Part shown: in pieces, positions 1-14,700 of the stretch
Layout of the letters: each line of letters begins with the position of its first letter
Numbering within the stretch: the first letter of the stretch is position 1
NCBI RefSeq assembly: GCF_026151205.1
Contig: NC_087080.1
Span: 10,217,837-10,277,836 of the forward strand
Direction of reading: 5' to 3'
DNA length: 60,000 bases
DNA from: Bolinopsis microptera
Lineage: Eukaryota > Ctenophora > Tentaculata > Lobata > Bolinopsidae
Notes under the pieces: generated by a model
Database searches by the model: none
Told to the model about the DNA's origin: nothing
Seen by the model: only the letters and a program-made list of their open reading frames with translations
Program-made: the position numbers and the translations under genes

Positions 1-2
1 AG

Positions 3-590
3 CTCCACCAGCCCCAGTACATCTCCAGCCAGCCTTCCTACATGCCCGAACAGCTGCCTCAGTACGATCTGCCCGAGTCAAAGCTTGACTCCTTTATCCC
101 TGACCCATCCCAGATCGACAAGCTCAACCTGACGACTGCCCAGAAGCTGAACATCTACACCCAGATTCCAATACACGAGGTTGCAGATCCAGAGCTTCAG
201 GAGCGACTGAAGAGTGAGAGAAAGAAGATGAGGAACAGGATCGCAGCCAGCAAGTGCAGAAAGAGGAAGCTCCAGAAAGAAGCTGAACTCGAGGACAAAG
301 TGAAGATTCTGAAGAAGAAGAACGGTGATCTCTCGACCCAACTACAGGGATTGAGGGAAGAAGTTAAAGGATTGAAAGTAAAGATTATGTCCCACGTTCA
401 TGCTGGGTGCAACATAAAGCCCTTCTCTCTGAACGTAACGACGACAGACAGTGAAATGCCGCCCACCTCACAGCGTACCCTCAATAGTATGGTCGGAGTG
501 ACCACCCCAGTCGGCAACGGAGCCCTACCTATCGGACATTCAGCGGCAACGACGCCCGTTGTCAGCTTACCTAGCATGCATCTGGTGTAA
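3..590 (+). CDS. jun: Jun/AP-1 family bZIP transcription factor, 3' part (5' end outside window)
   Basis: The frame is open from the window edge (position 3) to the TAA at 588-590, so the first in-window ATG at 42 is not the start and the gene is 5'-truncated by the window. About 195 residues are visible. The basic region (MRNRIAASKCRKRKL, about 195-275) is the near-invariant Jun DNA-contact helix, followed by a leucine zipper over roughly 280-380 and the Jun-like ending of the zipper (MSHVHAGC, where vertebrate Jun has MNHVNSGC). Jun proteins dimerise with Jun or Fos and bind TGACTCA-type AP-1 sites in the nucleus. No splice junction is seen inside the piece, consistent with the usual single-exon jun gene. 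The residues after the zipper are Thr/Pro/Ser-rich and not conserved. The N-terminal delta and transactivation regions with JNK sites would lie upstream. Confidence 0.95.
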   Translation, partial: LHQPQYISSQPSYMPEQLPQYDLPESKLDSFIPDPSQIDKLNLTTAQKLNIYTQIPIHEVADPELQERLKSERKKMRNRIAASKCRKRKLQKEAELEDKVKILKKKNGDLSTQLQGLREEVKGLKVKIMSHVHAGCNIKPFSLNVTTTDSEMPPTSQRTLNSMVGVTTPVGNGALPIGHSAATTPVVSLPSMHLV

Positions 591-1990
591 TGTTTTAACG
601 TGATTTTAATTTATTACTGTACCAGCCTCTGTGATGGGAGGTTGAATTAACACTGAATAGGTGCATTCTGTTGCCATGGTGGCACCTGCTTGTCGTCATG
701 GTAACCCAGTTTTCATGCTGAACAAAGAGAAAGGGACTAATATCACGCGGTCTGAAATATTTGCTTTATATTGTGAGCGCTCGAGACGTGTTGTACTCTC
801 TATTTTTAATTTTGTAGATTTGTGATGCTAAACAAATGGTACCCTCTCGAACTCCAAATATAATATATGATATATATGTCGGCTCTGTGAAGAGCAGCTT
901 GGCTATTCCAGAATGATAAACCTTGAACGATTTCCTTTGTCAGTTATTTTTGAAATCGATCTTTTCCTCGAGCTTGTCTCCATGGCAACTCGTACATCTG
1001 GAATAGTAGGCTGTCTTACAACTGATTATAATGCAGTGGTGGTAAGATGTTGAAGCCACTTTGATCTTGATATACATATCTTCATGAAGGAAGAATTACA
1101 TTGATTTAGAACCATTTTCCAGATTTGAGGACAGTCCCGGACCCAGAATATTAATTACTGATTTGCAACTATTTGTACTATTTGAACAGATTTGTGTACA
1201 TTTATCGGCTGATTGTTATTTTTGAGAAAAATTTTTGGTTGAAAGTAAGACGATATATTTTGATCATAATTTTTGCCATTATAAAATTTCGAATTTCGAA
1301 TTGAGAGAATGAAATATCACGTAGCACGTGTGTAAGTGTCTGTGTGTTTGTGAGTGTGTTTGAGTGTGAGTGGTAATCTTGTTTTCCCCGTGTTTTGTGT
1401 GTGTTTGCAAACAAAAACTCCCAAGTAAAGCTGCACAGTGCCCGAGTCACAATTATTACACAACACGTTTTCTTTCCGAGCTCTCGTCATTACGACACAT
1501 TCCATCGCTAATCAAATCATTTCGTCCCTCTGAATATTGTGACCTGGTGCTACCCGGGCACTGTAATCCCCTGCCGGCCTCCCGGCAAACAAAGCATAAA
1601 ACATATTCCGGCATGCTCCTGGGATTGTTTAATCCCACGACGGAGCACTAAACTTACAAGAGGTAGGGGCTATTCTGCTCCTACTGATCACCCGTTATTA
1701 TAGCCTGAAATCCTGTTAGCTCCGTTTTTAAAGATTTGCTCGACTACAGCTCCCCATGGGACACATGATTGGATTTTGCAGCTCGGAATCAGGCTATATA
1801 AGGGATTAAACTTCTGCATTGTGATTTATGTGGTTGTAGAAAAAAAAAACATGCCACTGCTGCCTAGCACCCTAAATAATAAAGCTTGTAACTAAAGCTG
1901 CAGCATTTAACAATTCGCTGCAACATTATAGCTGAGCGAATTTGTATGAGGGATTCTGTGCCGCTCTAATAAAAACAAACATTTTTGTCT
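591..1990 (+). other. probable 3' UTR of jun
   Basis: No coding signal follows the jun stop codon. The stretch is AT-rich with several ATTTA pentamers, as in unstable immediate-early mRNAs. AATAAA hexamers lie at 1878-1883 and 1968-1973. The second is followed by a GT-rich run (about 1996-2012), the classic downstream element, so cleavage near 1990 is likely. Three CCATGG(Y)AAC-like X-box sequences (about 670, 700 and 980) also lie here. Extent is inferred from signals only. Confidence 0.55.
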
Positions 1991-3699
1991 GTTGAAGTGT
2001 GTGTGTGTGTTGTATTGTGAAGTTTGACCCAACAAAAATATTGTGTGAGCTGCCTGCTACGCTGAAAAATAGTTAAAATGTCACCAGCTTTTGTATTCTA
2101 TCCAGCTGAAAATTATGATCAACAAAACGTTCCTATATTTTTATATTACGTCGATGTTTTCTACACATTATGCCAGATTTTTTGAAGTGCACCCATGCAT
2201 AATTACGATTTAAATACCCATTGCTCATGCTATCCGCACAGTGCCATATTTTTTAATTTTGACTAAAAAATAAGCAAGCTGTATTTACTTGTTATGTTAA
2301 TTTAACCGCACCTTTCAAGACATTCTCAAAATATATTTTACGCATTTTGATTTCTTCATATGGCTAAGAAAAATGCTGAGAGCTTATTAAAGCTGTTATT
2401 GTTAACATGTATTTATGGTTAAAGATGTTATTTGAATTTGTGATTTTTACTCCATGATATGTGATGATAATGATATGTTGTGTACTTTTTTTTGAGGAAA
2501 ACGGCAGTTTCTAATATATTTTTACGAAAAAAAACTGATTATCAGTTCTGAAAAAACAAATCCGCATGATGCTCCCACCATGAAATATTATGAACAGTTA
2601 CTTTCTGTGCCTAGCAGTATCTTTTTCCGATCTGAACGTTTCCCGGAAGTATCTTGCAATGTTTTTTATCGTGGGCTTATAATAACCATGAGTGACTTAC
2701 AGGAATATTGTGTGAATATATTAGACGGAATATTTTGACAGAAAAATTACATTGTTACCATATATTATGTGCTGGAACACTTGTGACATTTAACATGCTG
2801 TGTATTCTTTTGTTCTTAACTTACTCAAATACAAGTACCGAAAACACAAATCGGATCATAACGAAATTATCTACCCTTTAATTATTTCAATTATAACTCT
2901 CTTAAATAATGTACTCTCCACCCACACACACACACACATACAGAAACGAGTTCTGAGGGCATATAGCATGTATCACATACATAACGTAACATATATGTTG
3001 AAATATGTCATCACACTGTAGTCAGTAAGCAAATAAGTCCTTGAGGTACTGGCCGAGGTTGATAAGGTGTTAACACGGTAACCCTGTAACCCAGTAGCCC
3101 AGTAGCCCTGTCATGTAATATGTACATGTAACCGGAATGTTCTCGAACAAATCCGTGTTAACAGAGCAAAAATCTCTCCAGATACAACAAAAATCGGCAG
3201 AAACTTCGGCAGAAAACCACCATCTTCACAGCTCACACACTGCGGTCGATATGTACATTCATCGTGGGTGCCTGTGAAATTTATGACAAACAATTTGTGT
3301 ATATGAGATCGTGTATATCGTTGATCAAAACATTAGTGCAATTTACTCCTCAAGTACATGTGTATAATTGAGTGTATACTTGGTGCTCGCTCTCCGGTGT
3401 GTATCTGCGGGCCGGTCACTGTTAACCCACATCTAGTACTCACATTTCTCTCTCTCTCTCATCTCTCTCTCTCTCCAATACGGCCTAGCTATTTTCAATT
3501 ACCTTTCCCTGTTCCAGTTCGGTCCGGAGTATTTATGCCCCAGTAACCACATCAGCTGGTCTATTTGTAGTGGGCCGGGTTTCTTTAATTACACTCACAC
3601 ACACACACAGTAAGGCACGTACCGCTTTTACACGAGTCATGTGGCGGCCATTATTTGTTCAGATCAGCAGCACCTTGTTGCTGTCCGGCACAAATAGTG

Positions 3700-3739
<40 letters not shown>

Positions 3740-6700
3740 GAGGGTTGTTGTGCTTTTCCTGGATAAAATTGAGCAGCTAATAACAGGTACTAATTGTGTG
3801 ACAGTACAAAGTGAGGCCGGCACTAGTTTGGTAGAGGTGTGGTAGTAGTGTGTCACTAAGTGTGGGGGGGTGAAGGTGCAAGGAAGGGACAGGGCCAGTA
3901 ACCTAATTAGCCCTTCACCCAGTGGTTGAGTTAGCCTTGTTGTTTTCTGCCCGAGACAGCCAGTACCCTACACGTGCAACTCCTCCACAGCACATGTCAT
4001 GAAGCTCGCCGCACGTGCATTATTTCTCTCCTATCTCCCAACTAAAAGTTCGGGTAATTAATCTGAATCCGATCTGCAACCGACAGCCTGGACACGTTTT
4101 CTCAGGTTTATCTTTTAAACCTTGCAAATCTCGCCCGCAAAACCAGTCAGGGCGTGTTCCTTTCAATAAACAAGTCCCTGACAAATGGAACACCGTATTA
4201 TTATTCTGTCTTTTTTACATCATCTTGTGGACCTCAAAATGCAATTTCTCAGCTTCCAGAACTTTCCTAATAAAATTACATCCAGCTGCTTCTCGGGGCA
4301 TTTATTTAAAACCAACAGCTCCCGGTAATGTGTACAAAGATAGCAGTTTCAGCTTGTCGTGATGCTATTTATAGTTACACACTATTTATATTATAACACA
4401 CGGTCGTCTGCCGTAGCCTCATGTTTAGTTCGATGCATCATATTGTATTTGTATGGACTATTCTAGAATATTCCACTGAAATATTCCAGAAAATGAACGT
4501 CTTCGATACATTATCCTTTGGAAATTAATCTAAATTTTGATAATATCAATAAGGGGTCCCTCTCAAACATAATTCATAATAAATCTTTGTTCGTGAGCGA
4601 CAATTAATGATATTAGAGTAGGAAACACCTGGCCGAGCTGTTCCGATTGGCTTTCGTCAGACAACAGAGCTCTCTGATTGGCTGCCGATACCATAGTTTC
4701 CGGCTTTAGTCAGGTGGCCATCACGTGCCTTGTTAATTGGTAATATACAGTTATTTAATTCGAGTCAGCTGACACGTCCTCTCATACAAACTATCACTTG
4801 TTATTCTACATATATACCGGGGTTCAGGTGAAAAGTGCCACAAACTTTAGGTCTAATTTTTAATACGTCTAGGAAATGAGAATTTTGAAATTATCACTAT
4901 TAATAATTTACTGAAAGTGATAGTCGGCATGTGTGTTCAAATGGTTAGGCATGATCCAATTAATAAGATGGAATTAGGATAAAATTAACCATCATGAGGA
5001 TTTAGGCTCCCCTCGCCACGTGTATAAAATGTACTGCAGCACTGAGCACAGTTTTGTACATCAGTTCAATATTGTAGATAATGGTATTGAAGATACTTTA
5101 GATTACTGCTGCAATAAGGACATTCTGGGAGTCATTAATACCCCGATGGAGAGTAACTGCAAGTTCAGTGATTAATGAGCAGTTAAAAGAAACACCCTTT
5201 AATTTTACCCCAAATTCTCCGCACAATTCTCCCACAAATTCCCCGATAATTCCCCAATAAATTCGCTGAGAACATCTATATTAGAATCAAGTTAAACTCA
5301 CCGTAACACCCCAGCTACTCAACCCCTTATTTAAGGTAAATACAGCCCAGGAACAAGATTCCAGTTAATGTGAGGTGGTTGGTTCCGGGCTGGTTCCACT
5401 AGATCATCTCTGTGAGAGTTGTTGGTGGCAGGAGGCACTGTGTCGCTGATCTGCGGGGCAGATGGCTTCTCTAAACTTAAATCACTATATTTTTGTTTGA
5501 TCACCCTGACGCAAATCGTAAGGCGAGTAGGACCTTGTTAATTTCATGGAGGACTAAATCTTGTTCAATCTTCTGGAGGAGTTAGATCACGAGGTACGGG
5601 CCCTCTTTTTCTGGATAAAGTTTATCGATAAGATTTGATGTCTACGACTTTGCAGATCTTTATTTTTATTGGAGTGAGATCACGGTAAATAGAGACGGAG
5701 TTCTTATCTTTTAAATGTTCAAGAAGATAAGATCACCGAGCTTATTGTGCGGAAAGTTAATAATAAAGATAAAGATCATCATCATTCATCTTAAACACCT
5801 GAGATTCAGCCTTTTTGCAGCCTTGAAAGCGATAGCTCCTCCTGCAAAATTACAGAAGGATCCAAGGAGTAGAACCTCTTGCAGTAGCATTTATCACATA
5901 CAACTTATCTTCATTGTAGAGCGATGCTTCATTGAGAACACAACACTTTAAAACCATGTTCCATGACTTAATTTCCAAAAGTTTTAAACCACTCCATCAC
6001 ACAAAGCATTACCATGCACACTACACAGTACATTACACACTACTCACTGTACATTGTATTAGTAGGTACTACAAGTCTGGATTATTAATAGATCTATTGG
6101 TAGATCTTCCGGGTATAGACTTATATTTACTGTAATGGTGTAGCGAGAATTGTGTCGTACTCCGATACTGCCCGTACTATTAAGATGCCGGATGCAGGGT
6201 CTGCGGATACCGGCACACTCTATAACATCGTCATGTTCCTCTGATTTCATAATCTAGAGCTACACAAGTGTGCAGATATGAGCTGTGTGAAGTCTAGGTT
6301 ACTGATACTGTGCTCAGTATTCTTCTAAACCTCCTAATAAACCACCCTAATTCACCCATAATATGCCTCATAATACACCGCTACAGTCCATTAAATAGTC
6401 CCTATTGTTAGAGAATTTGCCAGAGTTTTGGCATTGTTTAAACGCAGAGAACAGCCCAGAACATTGTTAGGATAGCCGGGAACATAGTGGGCCCAAGATG
6501 AGGTAATCCAGACAGTTGCCTCCAGGCTAGCTCCACTGTCTGCCCACAAACTGTAACAATCGAGTTCTCATCCCCAGCCTGTCTACGCTACAGTCTAAAT
6601 AGACTGGTAACTTCAGTGCTCTGTTCCCGTCCATATCTTCTGGAATATTGCTCTGATGGAGAGTAGAAACCTCCAGGCTTACTCTTACTGTCTACCTAAA

Positions 6701-8637
6701 AACTGCAACATCCGGATCCTTATGATCTGGCTAAGACAGACCACTAAGTGAAGACAGTGGGCGTCTTCTTCATGATCTGTCTTCACTGTAGACTCAGTTG
6801 TCTGGTAGCTTCACCCCTCTAGCTTCGTATCTCTGCTAGCACATGCAGGTGGGTAGATCTGGATACCGGTGGGATGGTTATTAACCAATCAAAACCCTGA
6901 TTACCTACCACGTGTCAGAGCAAATCAGGTCCACTTTCCCGCCGGAATCCAGATCTAACCCTTTACCTCTACCCTCTACTATGTACCATGTTAGTGCTGT
7001 CTGTACTGTACATCTAGCCACAATGTTACAATACTCCTGTGTGTTGTGTGTGAATGGAGGGCACATTGTATCAGGTGATGTCTTGTTAATACGATAATGA
7101 GAGAGCTAATTGCTTTGGATCGTGGGAACGAGGCATCAACCACCACAGATTGTGTGCAGCTCACCAGACCAAAAGTATATTTAGGGAAACTTTTTTTGGC
7201 TGGCAAATTATATGAGATTAGACTGAGGAGTGATGAGGAGGTGTTAGCCCTGTTTCTGAGAGTTTGTTTCAGATATTTCGAGAAGAGTAATATTGGTAAT
7301 TTATCGTGCGAAGAGTACAAGCGATATCTGAAATCTAAATCGTTCTTAATAGAGCTTTTAAATTGAGCTGAACGTCAGACCAAGACAGCAATTACAGTAA
7401 TTATTTGAAATTAACGGTAGATCATAACTAGGGTAGAGTGCAGTTCTAACGGTCATTATCCTGTCCAAACTTGAACGCTAATTGGATAACTGGCCCAACC
7501 AGATCCGGGGTAGAAGGGTGGACTTTTGAGATTCACAATATTAGTAACAGCAGGTTCTGCTAAAATGGGCGTAGCTGGAATTTTCCCGAATTAGAATTTC
7601 TAGAATTTCATTGCCAAGAATTCGGTAAAATATGTAGGAAGCTTGTTATCCACCCTTGACGAATCTAGACAGTCTTGTAAGTGGGGGTGTTTTTTCTCAA
7701 AGAGCTATTGAGATCATTAGACGAATAGTAAAAACTGGGCCCAGGCATTGCCCCGCACAAAGATGATGCGTACTGTAGGGCGTTGGTCTTCTAATCGTGA
7801 AGTTGATGGACGGCACGATGAAATCACCAGACACGAATAAGAAATGCCTTTGTTCGAGCAGAAATTTCCAAATTTTACCGGTTTTACACCCCTCTGTAAA
7901 GTTACCTGTTCACAGTTGAATTCCAGACCAAATTCTTAAATTTTTTCTTCTCCCGATTTTCAAAAATAGAATTCTTGTAGAAACACAGTTAGAGGAACTA
8001 TTAACTAATTTAATAATTTACGCCTTGACCGGGCAACTTTTAGAGCCATTGTTCAAAATGTTTCTTTAATTGAATTATGGAGGTTGAACATCTTGCCCAG
8101 GAGAGGAGAAAAGATTGTCAACAAAAAATTAAAACTTTCGACCACCAGGGAAAGAGAACATAATATCGCGTGTAGAGAGAGAGGAGCTACATTTTATTTG
8201 AATATGCGGATAATTCATGACGGGTAATTTATCACTCTCACACATTTCGGGACAATCTAGTATTCACTGTGCGCCACCTGGCAATCTGCGGGAAACACGG
8301 TAAAATATTTGGGGAAATCATCATCTCCGCGACATCTCTCTCTCTCTCTCATTTTAAAGTCTTCAATGTTTAAACGTACCTACCCCTCTCACAACAGGTC
8401 CACCTAATGGCTGGCTAATGGTTACACTCCTGATTTTCACGGAGAGGATGTAACTAAATCATACCACGACTTGGTTGGTAATCAGGGAAGACGTCACCAG
8501 TGAGACCAAACTCACTTCCTTCAGCCGAACTGGGGGCAATCTATCACGACCCCGATAATTGCATCATGCTCTCCCGGATCATTGGGCGAACAGACACTGT
8601 GCTGGTTATACTGTGTCAGGTTGGGTGTCGGAGTATG
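1991..8637. other. intergenic, no confident gene
   Basis: Only short ORFs without recognisable domains are present. Simple repeats include CA runs near 2922 and 3593, a TC run near 3449-3475, a GA run at about 3702-3735, and TC again near 8335. A promoter-like patch at 4645-4727 has two GATTGG (inverted CCAAT) boxes 31 bp apart followed by CACGTG. A 61-89 codon ORF at 7097-7366 has no recognisable family. Confidence 0.5.
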
Positions 8638-8723
8638 CACGTGGTACAGTGACAGTGTCTGACAACGCACGTGACAACACACGTGGCAACGCACGTGACA
8701 TCACACGTGATTAGGAACACGTG
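8638..8723. promoter_or_regulatory. phased cluster of six CACGTG E-boxes
   Basis: Six perfect CACGTG palindromes start at 8638, 8668, 8680, 8692, 8704 and 8718. The middle four are spaced exactly 12 bp apart, forming a short degenerate tandem repeat with GACAAC-like spacers. CACGTG is the canonical site of bHLH and bHLH-ZIP factors (USF, Myc/Max, MITF/TFE, HES/HEY-like). No gene start is visible nearby, so the regulated target is unknown. Confidence 0.6.
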
Positions 8724-11700
8724 ACACGATTATGAAATACTAGCACTTGAAAAGGTGCAGCCACCTCAACAAATAAGTATTTTCAATAAAAAATTAATGA
8801 AGATGCCAAATTTGTAATGAAATTTCTGACTTTAATTTATGTCAAAGAACTTTGGCCGGAGTAGAATTAACAAAGAATTGCGATTTGTAGTGCAGATTCC
8901 AGTGAATACATGGTTTAAGGACACTGAACAGCTGGTACGAAACGAGAAGGTGCCAGAAGAAGGAGATTAGATGATCGTGGGAAAGATGCATGGGACGAAA
9001 ATCCAAGATCGTGGGAAAATTTCCGAGAAAAATTAGCACTGGACAGGTTGTTAGTCGAGGGAGCCTAGATAAGGTAAAAATGAATGATAATATTGGAATG
9101 TGTCAGTGACATAATGAACAAATTCATCCTGTCATTGTAGAATACCGTGGCAATTGTCACCCACTCCGCTACATCCAGACCAGTTAAGTAAAGAGGGATG
9201 TCCAGGTTGTCATGTTTAAATTCTTAAAATAGAAAGTACATCATAACTATCTGTAGCAGTTAAGAAAGAGAGTTTATTCGAGTACCCACGAATCCTAAAT
9301 ATGCTGCCTGAAATGACAGGTATGGAGATTGACGCAGGGAAGCGGGACTTAACTTGTTTCGGTTTCAAGTGAATTAAATTACACGTGATTTGTGCATTAC
9401 GTATTCTTTAAAGATATTAATATTTAATATGGCGTTATGCTATTCTGCAGAAGAATACAGACAGATTACAGACAAGATGTTCTTTGTGGATTAAAGACAC
9501 TTTAATAACTTACTTTGATACCAGACTGTTAGTTAAACAATCATCTTATCTCTCTATATTAATACATTTTCTGCCAACATCTTTACTATAACCTCTCAAA
9601 GTAACAAGGAGAAATCATGAGATTTTCCAGATGGTGAAATCTGGTTTTAAGCAGCATATTTTGGGCCCCAAATGACTCTCCCATGTGTCAATACATTCCA
9701 CAGGTTCTGATCTCAACTCTCACGTGGATAATATTGGTTTAAATTTCAACTAGGAAACAGTTTATCGGCTCGGAGAAAGAAGATCATAGGGATATTTTTG
9801 CCAGGATGGTGCTATTAGAGGCGGTCTCATGTTTAAATTTCTATCAGATCATTTGCAACACGCCTTTGTTGAAGAAGGAAATGTTTGTGAAATGGGTATT
9901 TTAATGTATTTACCAAATAGGTACCAATGGTATTAGGAATTTTACAAATGTAATGTGAGTCCATTATTTCAATCTGTAGCCCAAACAACTCTGCATTATA
10001 TTTAAAGCCTAAAGAATACGCCCTCTATCGAAACTAATTCCTGAAACCTAATCTTAGAAAGGTTAGTCTTTAGACTAAAGTTAGTCTTTTAATAATACTC
10101 TTAGACATGTTCCTTATTACCATTCACTGGTACTGCTGTGAAGACAGTGACAGTACATGGATGTTAATTGTATCATATCAAGGTAATTACCAGCAAATTG
10201 CCACACATTTTGTACTTAACAAGCTATTAATGGGCTAAATATAGCATCAAAATGATGTATTTTTAAATTGAAAAACAATTAGCACTTGTGTTTGTTAGAC
10301 GTCGGTTAAAATGTAATTTGTTTTGATCAACTTCCAGCCAAATCAACACAAATGTGGTTAGTACAAATTTGGATCCATCCGGCTTGATGGTAACAATAAA
10401 ACCTGATTTACAACTCAAGAATCTTCTAAAAATCACTTCTGAACTTTTAGAAACTTCTAGAAACTTCTTCGTGGAAAGGCAATCTAATCAACGACCGTCT
10501 CAACTCTAAAATGACATCCAACTCTGAGAGTCAAACCTAAAGTAAATAATCCCAAATAGAAGTGACTTGAACAGTGATGTACCACCGCTTTAGGTAACCC
10601 ATTATAGTCATCGTTTTTGGAGGTATAGTCATTGATCAGCTAAGAAGGTATGAAATAATGCTGCCATCAAATCATACGTGCTATTACCGAATTGGCAACG
10701 ATTTCACTTTTTTCATGGTTAAATGAGATAATCACACAATCACCACAATACTTACTAAAAGTTTGATCACCTAAATATCTTACTCCAAAAGCGCATTTTA
10801 CATTCGTTTTTTTACATTCGCTTTTATTTTTCAACATATCTCCAGCGTGTAGCAAAGTTGTCAAACTCCCCATCTCAAACTTTATTCACGTGAGTGTCTC
10901 ATTCGAGTGTAATCTATTTCCATTATCTTTACACACACTGGGCTCACACTCTAAATAAACAGTGTTACCCGGCTAGTACCTTAATTCAATAAACATTGAA
11001 CATTAGACTTTATCATAGTTTACACATACAGGTTCATACCGATGGTCCATGTTGCCTGGTTGAGACACAGCGAGAAGTTCAATAACTGGCTCATACTCTA
11101 AAAATGTGCATCGGCCAGTTTTTTATAAAAAATGCGAATTACAAACACGAAGCTACATTACATGTCTCCAAGCACAAAGCCTGGCAACTCCAGAATAGTC
11201 TCCCAATAGGCACACAATAATAGTTTTGAAGCCCACAATTACAAAAGAGGCCCACATAATTAGAAATCCGGTATGGCAGGGCGCTTTCTTCCATAGCTGG
11301 TGATGGATATCCAGAATGGCAAGACACTTTGTCCCATAATTAGATACCCAAGTACCCTGTATCAAATATCTCACCTTGATGTGAACTGCAAATAGTAATA
11401 AATATGTGTGATTTGGTGTGTGAATGTGTATGATTGGTGCCATGTTTTAGCTGATATTTGCCAAACAATGCAATGCTAGCCCCACTCATTGTTAATGTTT
11501 ATTAAAACGAGGCCACCAGCGAAATTGAAGCCAGGACGAACACAATTTGAGTGGAGGTATAAAACTCTGACTCTTAATTTCACAGTTCTATCACTGGTAC
11601 TGCTAACTTATACTGTTACAGAATTCGGAGAGATTTTTAACTTATACAGTAATACCTCTCTAGACTACACGTCTCACATTTTGGGTAGGGTCGGGGTTTA

Positions 11701-14700
11701 AAACTCGAATTATCAGCCAAAGAGAGTTTTGTAATCTACCAATAAATGCTTGCTTCACTTGAGTCTAGACTCTGGACTACTCTCGGCCTCCTTTACTGGT
11801 GCATGTAATAACAAGCAGAGCTAGCTGAACCCATCTAACAAGACCTTGTTCCCCCCATCCTAAAGGTTCGGAGAAAACCCAACTTACCTAAAGATACAAA
11901 TAACTTACTGATCCTGAACCCGTTTTGTAACTTACAGAAGAATATGTGGAATATTTGCTTGCCTCGTCTACCATCCTCCCTGGAACATGTTACAATAAGC
12001 AGCACGAGGATCTCCCGGATCTCACCAAATCGCTCTTTCTCACATCCTCCGACTTCCGAGTCGGAGAAAACCCAAATTCCAGGTCATTAGGGTGATTATC
12101 CTTGTCATCACTCTAAAATGGCCACCCAATCAAGGAGTAAGCTGGGTATTATCTCTCTCAGTTCCCCTCCATTCCCTGGTCACCGGCTCCCAGCTGCACT
12201 TTCCCCGACTAGTTACCAGGGTTACCAGGGTGCTTCCATGGTGGTTACCAGGGTGGTAGTATCCCTGGAGTGAGTTGGCCAGGGTGAAGGAGGGGAGAAG
12301 GAGTCAGGTCTAGTCGGAGATAGCCGTTAATTGCCAGGAGTCGGAGCCACCGTCTACTGCCTATCAGACAATCTATTAGTTGTCGTCTAAAACAAACATG
12401 TGCACAGGAGGAGGATTTGGTGGATTTGTTGCAATTGTAACGGTGGTGGTGAATAGTTGTTAGAGCAATATAGAGAGACGTGGGTTGTGTGAGTGAGTGG
12501 AGTTGTAGCTGTGAGGTGAGGTTGTTATCAAGTTAGAGGGTTTTTGGAATGGTATTTGAGACATAAATAACCCCCTGCATTCCATCTGTTGATAATGGGT
12601 TACAAAATATTATTAACATAAATTCATGGGTCAGCATTACCGCCGGTAATGTAATCTAATTTTCAAATGCAGCAGATTTATTCGCACATCCTGTAACTCG
12701 AGCCGGTTACAGATGAATCTTTGTAAAAGTTTGTTTAATGATGTAATGGGAACCCACGGCAAATTATTTTGTCAGCACGGCACCGTTTTCAGGGACAGGT
12801 TAAGCAGTAAACTCAGGTTTATGTGAAAAAGTCAGGTTGGTGGAGGATATGGTCTGAAATTGAGGACATCTTCTCTAATCAAGAGCAGTTCTTCTTATTT
12901 GGGATATACTCTCAGTATAACCAAGACACGAGGGAAATTTTAACCGCAGGTTGAGTATTTTACAGATGCTGGTTGTGTTATTCATTAGTCTTTGAGATAC
13001 ACGAACTTAACATTGTGTACCTGACTTAATATTGTGTATACTAGAATGTGTTTACATTGCACTCTAATTACGATTGTACATCCCCAGAATAAGTCTCATT
13101 AAGCTAGGAAACTACTGAATTGATAGTGCCATTAAGCTAGGAAACTACTGACTTGATAGTGCCATTAAGCTAGGAAACTACTGACTTGTAATCATGCAAC
13201 TCATTGAGGTTGGTGCCCAACAACAGTTGAATGATATTAACTATACGCTAAAGTGGTGATACTGCCAGTGGACTGGTGGACAACAGATTGACTTACATGA
13301 GGGTAAGCATGTGGTTACATCATTTGTTGTGAACTTTAGCAAAGTTTGGAGTGAACAGGAAGTAGAAAGAATCACTTTCAAAGATATAACCCAACGAAAA
13401 ATTCCAATTTTATCTCCGGATTTTAAGAGAAGAGTTCCATTGAGGTACGTTACACTAGTTTTAATGCATAGAATATTACTAATGTATCATAAATAGATAT
13501 GATGGGGAAACTTTATGTTTTTGATAGAAATTAAACGGTAATTAATACTGTAATGTGCACTTTAGATTATTCAGACGTCAGAGGAGTACTGCGGTACCAA
13601 TAATTTTAGATGATTTCATTATTCAAAATCTTGATCCAAGTTTTATTAAATTTTGTGGTCAAATCGTTAGTCCTACGCAGTTTGTGGTCAAGTAGGAACA
13701 GTTTCCGGAAATGGAAATCTGTTCAATTTATGATAATTTGAGCAATTAAGAATCGAAATCCCAATATATGTAAACAGATTCAGATATAAATATTTCCTGA
13801 GAGCTTGTTTGCAAGATTTTGGAACGAATTAGGATCGCACCAGTTTACTGTATATTATCACCTTCATGATACAATGGTCCTGATTGAAGCGATAAAACCC
13901 AATTCATGTCTTCTCACAAGTGAAAGCCCGAAAATTAGGTGCAAATGAAAAACTAATGACTCGGGTAAAGATAAGGTAACGATGACCGCTTTAATCATTC
14001 ATCATTCACAGGTCAAGAGTGATTACCTTATCCATTCTTAAATTAAACTTTGAAGATATTGCAAAACGTTTACCAGCGACCTTGCAAATATCTTCATTAC
14101 CCTGGCCTTGTTTGGTAACATCTAATAATCCCAATAGACCACAAACTACAAAGGATTCTTTTTAACACAGGGAAGTATGCTCCAATAATTGGTTAATGGG
14201 GAAACAAAGAAAGCTCAAAACGGAATCTCCAGTACCAGTAATTCAACGAGAGTTCTGGTTAATTTGATAATTAGTAAGCATAGATTCAGCCTCTATTCTG
14301 AGACCAGCCGAGGAATTCATTCCATCATGCAATTGTGTCAGACCATTCAGTATTCATTGGAATGCAAAGGCAGGAAATTCAGGCTAATGGTGATGGGGTA
14401 TCTGGGACTATTGAGGGCACAATACATGGGGATTATGGCACCATATATTCTGGTGAGAAGGAAACATGCAATAGTATAATATACACTATAGAGCCATTCC
14501 GTCATATGTTCTCAATTTCATTAGCTCGATCTAGGCCAATGATCTTGAGTTTCTAGAAACATAAGAGGGATCATAACATAACTCATAAGAGTGGAATTTA
14601 GGATAATAAGAGCTGAATACAACCTTAATCCCCGAGTAGGCTGCAAGCCAAGCATGATAACCATTAATTGGATGATTCTACTTAAATCATCATCTTAGTT

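Noticed and set aside
1793-1800. TATA-like TATATAAG
   Set aside because: Lies within the jun 3' UTR with no coding or promoter context downstream.
3570-3856. ORFs across the GA repeat and poly-Ser/Leu translations of TC runs
   Set aside because: Microsatellite translation artefacts.
7097-7366. 89-residue ORF with plausible composition
   Set aside because: No recognisable domain or splice context.
13098-13190. Direct repeats considered as a CRISPR array
   Set aside because: Units are contiguous with no spacers, and the genome is eukaryotic; the same applies to the 44-bp repeat at 55116-55247.
14189-14556. Two overlapping ORFs of 96 and 73 codons in different frames
   Set aside because: No family similarity that I can name; may be an old relic, but not supportable.
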